Shown in pieces: positions 63,032-64,000 of a stretch of 64,000 nucleotides of DNA. Position numbers and translations under genes: made by a program. This DNA comes from Mesorhizobium sp. GbtcB19 (GTDB lineage: Bacteria > Pseudomonadota > Alphaproteobacteria > Rhizobiales > Rhizobiaceae). Within the stretch, counting starts at the first letter, position 1. The number at the start of each line of letters is the position of its first letter. The stretch spans positions 124,001 to 188,000 of the forward strand of contig NZ_JAGXJY010000006.1 in the NCBI RefSeq assembly GCF_019091085.1. Direction: 5' to 3'. Below the pieces are notes generated by a model. The model had not been told where the DNA came from, searched no databases, and saw only the letters and a list, made by a program, of their open reading frames with translations.

Positions 63032-63916
63032 ATGAGGAAATTCCTGGCAAGCGCTAAATTCTTGGCAGGTACGGCAGCTTCGGCCGTGCTCTTCTCCAGT
63101 GTGGCGGCCCGTGCCGACCAGCCGAAAGAATGGGAGATGACCTTCCAGGCTCCGGCGACCGACATGATGCGGCAGATCGAGCGGTTCGGGAACTACACCA
63201 TGTGGTTCATCGTCCCGATCACCATCCTGGTGCTGGTGCTTCTGCTGGTCTGCATCATGCGCTTCCGCGCCAGCGTCAACCCGGTGCCGTCCAAGACCAG
63301 CCACAACACGCTGATCGAAGTGATCTGGACGGTCGGGCCGGTGATCGTGCTCTTGCTCATCGCCATTCCCTCCTTCCAGTTGCTCACCGCGCAGTACACG
63401 CCGCCGGAAGAAGCCAAGCTCACCGTCAAGGCAACCGGCAACCAGTGGAACTGGGATTACGAATACCAGGTCGACAAGACCTTCTCCTTCAACTCGGCGA
63501 TTCTCCAGGATTCCGACCGCGCCAAGGCCGGCAAGGAAGACCGTGGCCTCTATCCGCGGCTGCTCGCGGTCGACAACGAGCTGGTCGTGCCGGTCAACAC
63601 CATGACCCGCGTGCTGATCACCGCCACCGATGTCATCCATTCCTTCGCCATGCCGTCCTTCGGCATCAAGATGGACGCGGTGCCGGGCCGCACCAACGAG
63701 ACCTGGTTCAAGGCGGAGAAGGAAGGCCTTTACTATGGCCAGTGCTCGCAGCTCTGCGGCAAGGACCATGCCTTCATGCCGATCGCGATCCGCGTCGTCT
63801 CCGAGGCGCAGTTCAAGACCTGGCTGGCGACGGCCAAGACCGACGTGCCTGGCGCCAACAAGGCGCTGATGGCCGAGGTCGATGGTACCAACAAGGTAGC
63901 GGCCGCCGGCAACTGA
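63032..63916 (+). CDS. coxB: Cytochrome c oxidase subunit II
   Basis: Subunit II of aa3-type oxidase, which accepts electrons from cytochrome c at the CuA centre. The 294-aa protein has a signal peptide (AKFLAGTAASAVLFSSVAARA), two membrane helices (TMWFIVPITILVLVLLLVCI and LIEVIWTVGPVIVLLLIAIP), and a periplasmic cupredoxin domain with NQWNWDYEYQ. The CuA ligands are in DVIHSFAMPSFG and YYGQCSQLCGKDHAFMPI. It starts at ATG 63032; frames to 62825 are not family. The ctaD gene follows after 38 bases, giving the usual order. Confidence 0.96.
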   Translation: MRKFLASAKFLAGTAASAVLFSSVAARADQPKEWEMTFQAPATDMMRQIERFGNYTMWFIVPITILVLVLLLVCIMRFRASVNPVPSKTSHNTLIEVIWTVGPVIVLLLIAIPSFQLLTAQYTPPEEAKLTVKATGNQWNWDYEYQVDKTFSFNSAILQDSDRAKAGKEDRGLYPRLLAVDNELVVPVNTMTRVLITATDVIHSFAMPSFGIKMDAVPGRTNETWFKAEKEGLYYGQCSQLCGKDHAFMPIAIRVVSEAQFKTWLATAKTDVPGANKALMAEVDGTNKVAAAGN

Positions 63917-63954
63917 TGCCGCGGGTTAGCAAGATTTAGGGAACGGAGCGGAAC

Positions 63955-64000
63955 ATGGCAGAGGCTGCAGCTCACGACGACCACGACCACAAGCCCTATC
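63955..64000 (+). CDS. ctaD: Cytochrome c oxidase subunit I, 5' end only
   Basis: Only the first 15 codons are in the window: MAEAAAHDDHDHKPY. The start at 63955 has ACGGAGCGG upstream, and the His/Asp-rich N-terminus is typical of rhizobial CtaD before helix 1. The position directly after coxB supports the call. Confidence 0.75.
   Translation, partial: MAEAAAHDDHDHKPY

Overview
The window (about 64 kb, GC-rich, alternative GTG/TTG starts, dense short palindromic repeats) reads as a chromosomal segment of an alphaproteobacterium of the order Hyphomicrobiales (Rhizobiales), most likely Mesorhizobium or a close relative. The grounds are the style of the proteins (IalB-family, DUF1344, YbjN, DUF6101-like, BTLCP cysteine peptidase, 694-aa AgpA-type solute-binding protein), the xseB/dxs/tlyA/RNA-methyltransferase neighbourhood, and interspersed mosaic repeats of a kind I associate with Mesorhizobium. 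I see no phage, plasmid, transposase, CRISPR or tRNA gene.

Layout. 1-10.3 kb: 3' part of glyS, an acidic low-complexity protein, two secreted small proteins, tsaC/sua5, an FAD-dependent 2-hydroxyacid dehydrogenase, a DUF6101-like protein, ubiA, and a LysR regulator divergent from a phytanoyl-CoA-dioxygenase-like gene. 10.4-21.8 kb: purD, then an alpha-galactoside uptake and hydrolysis operon on the minus strand (GH4 enzyme, AgpA-type binding protein, two permeases, a fused double ATPase, second GH4 enzyme) with a divergent AraC regulator. 21.8-30.2 kb: a GH25 lysozyme-like protein, then an AraC regulator and a ribitol uptake/catabolism operon (binding protein, ATPase, permease, ribitol dehydrogenase, FGGY kinase). 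30.2-36.5 kb: a small Cys-rich protein, an acyl-CoA dehydrogenase/enoyl-CoA hydratase pair, and an uncharacterised four-gene membrane operon. 36.5-46.8 kb: pdxH, surface lipoprotein, CbpA-like DnaJ, fabI, histidine phosphatase, DUF1344, aroC, ribB with a degenerate RibA half, and an MFS/TetR divergent pair with three copies of one operator. 46.8-64 kb: bluB under a cobalamin riboswitch, HDAC-like deacetylase, xseB, DUF2277, pirin, dxs, small secreted protein, GFA-type protein, tlyA, an rRNA methyltransferase, a large caspase-fold protein whose catalytic Cys is Ala, a BTLCP peptidase, vapBC, tldD, YbjN, ialB, coxB and the first codons of ctaD.

How it fits together. Two complete carbon-source modules (alpha-galactosides; ribitol) each have their own ABC importer, catabolic enzymes and AraC-type regulator, and in both a strong GC hairpin sits just after the binding-protein gene. 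Most other genes are housekeeping (isoprenoid, ubiquinone, chorismate, riboflavin, purine, PLP, B12 lower ligand, respiratory oxidase). The most unusual content is the repeat landscape (at least six families, one read in frame inside glyS and several supplying stop codons of neighbouring genes), the pseudo-caspase, and the four-gene membrane/extracytoplasmic operon at 33.5-36.5 kb. Functions were assigned by reading motifs only; no database search was possible.
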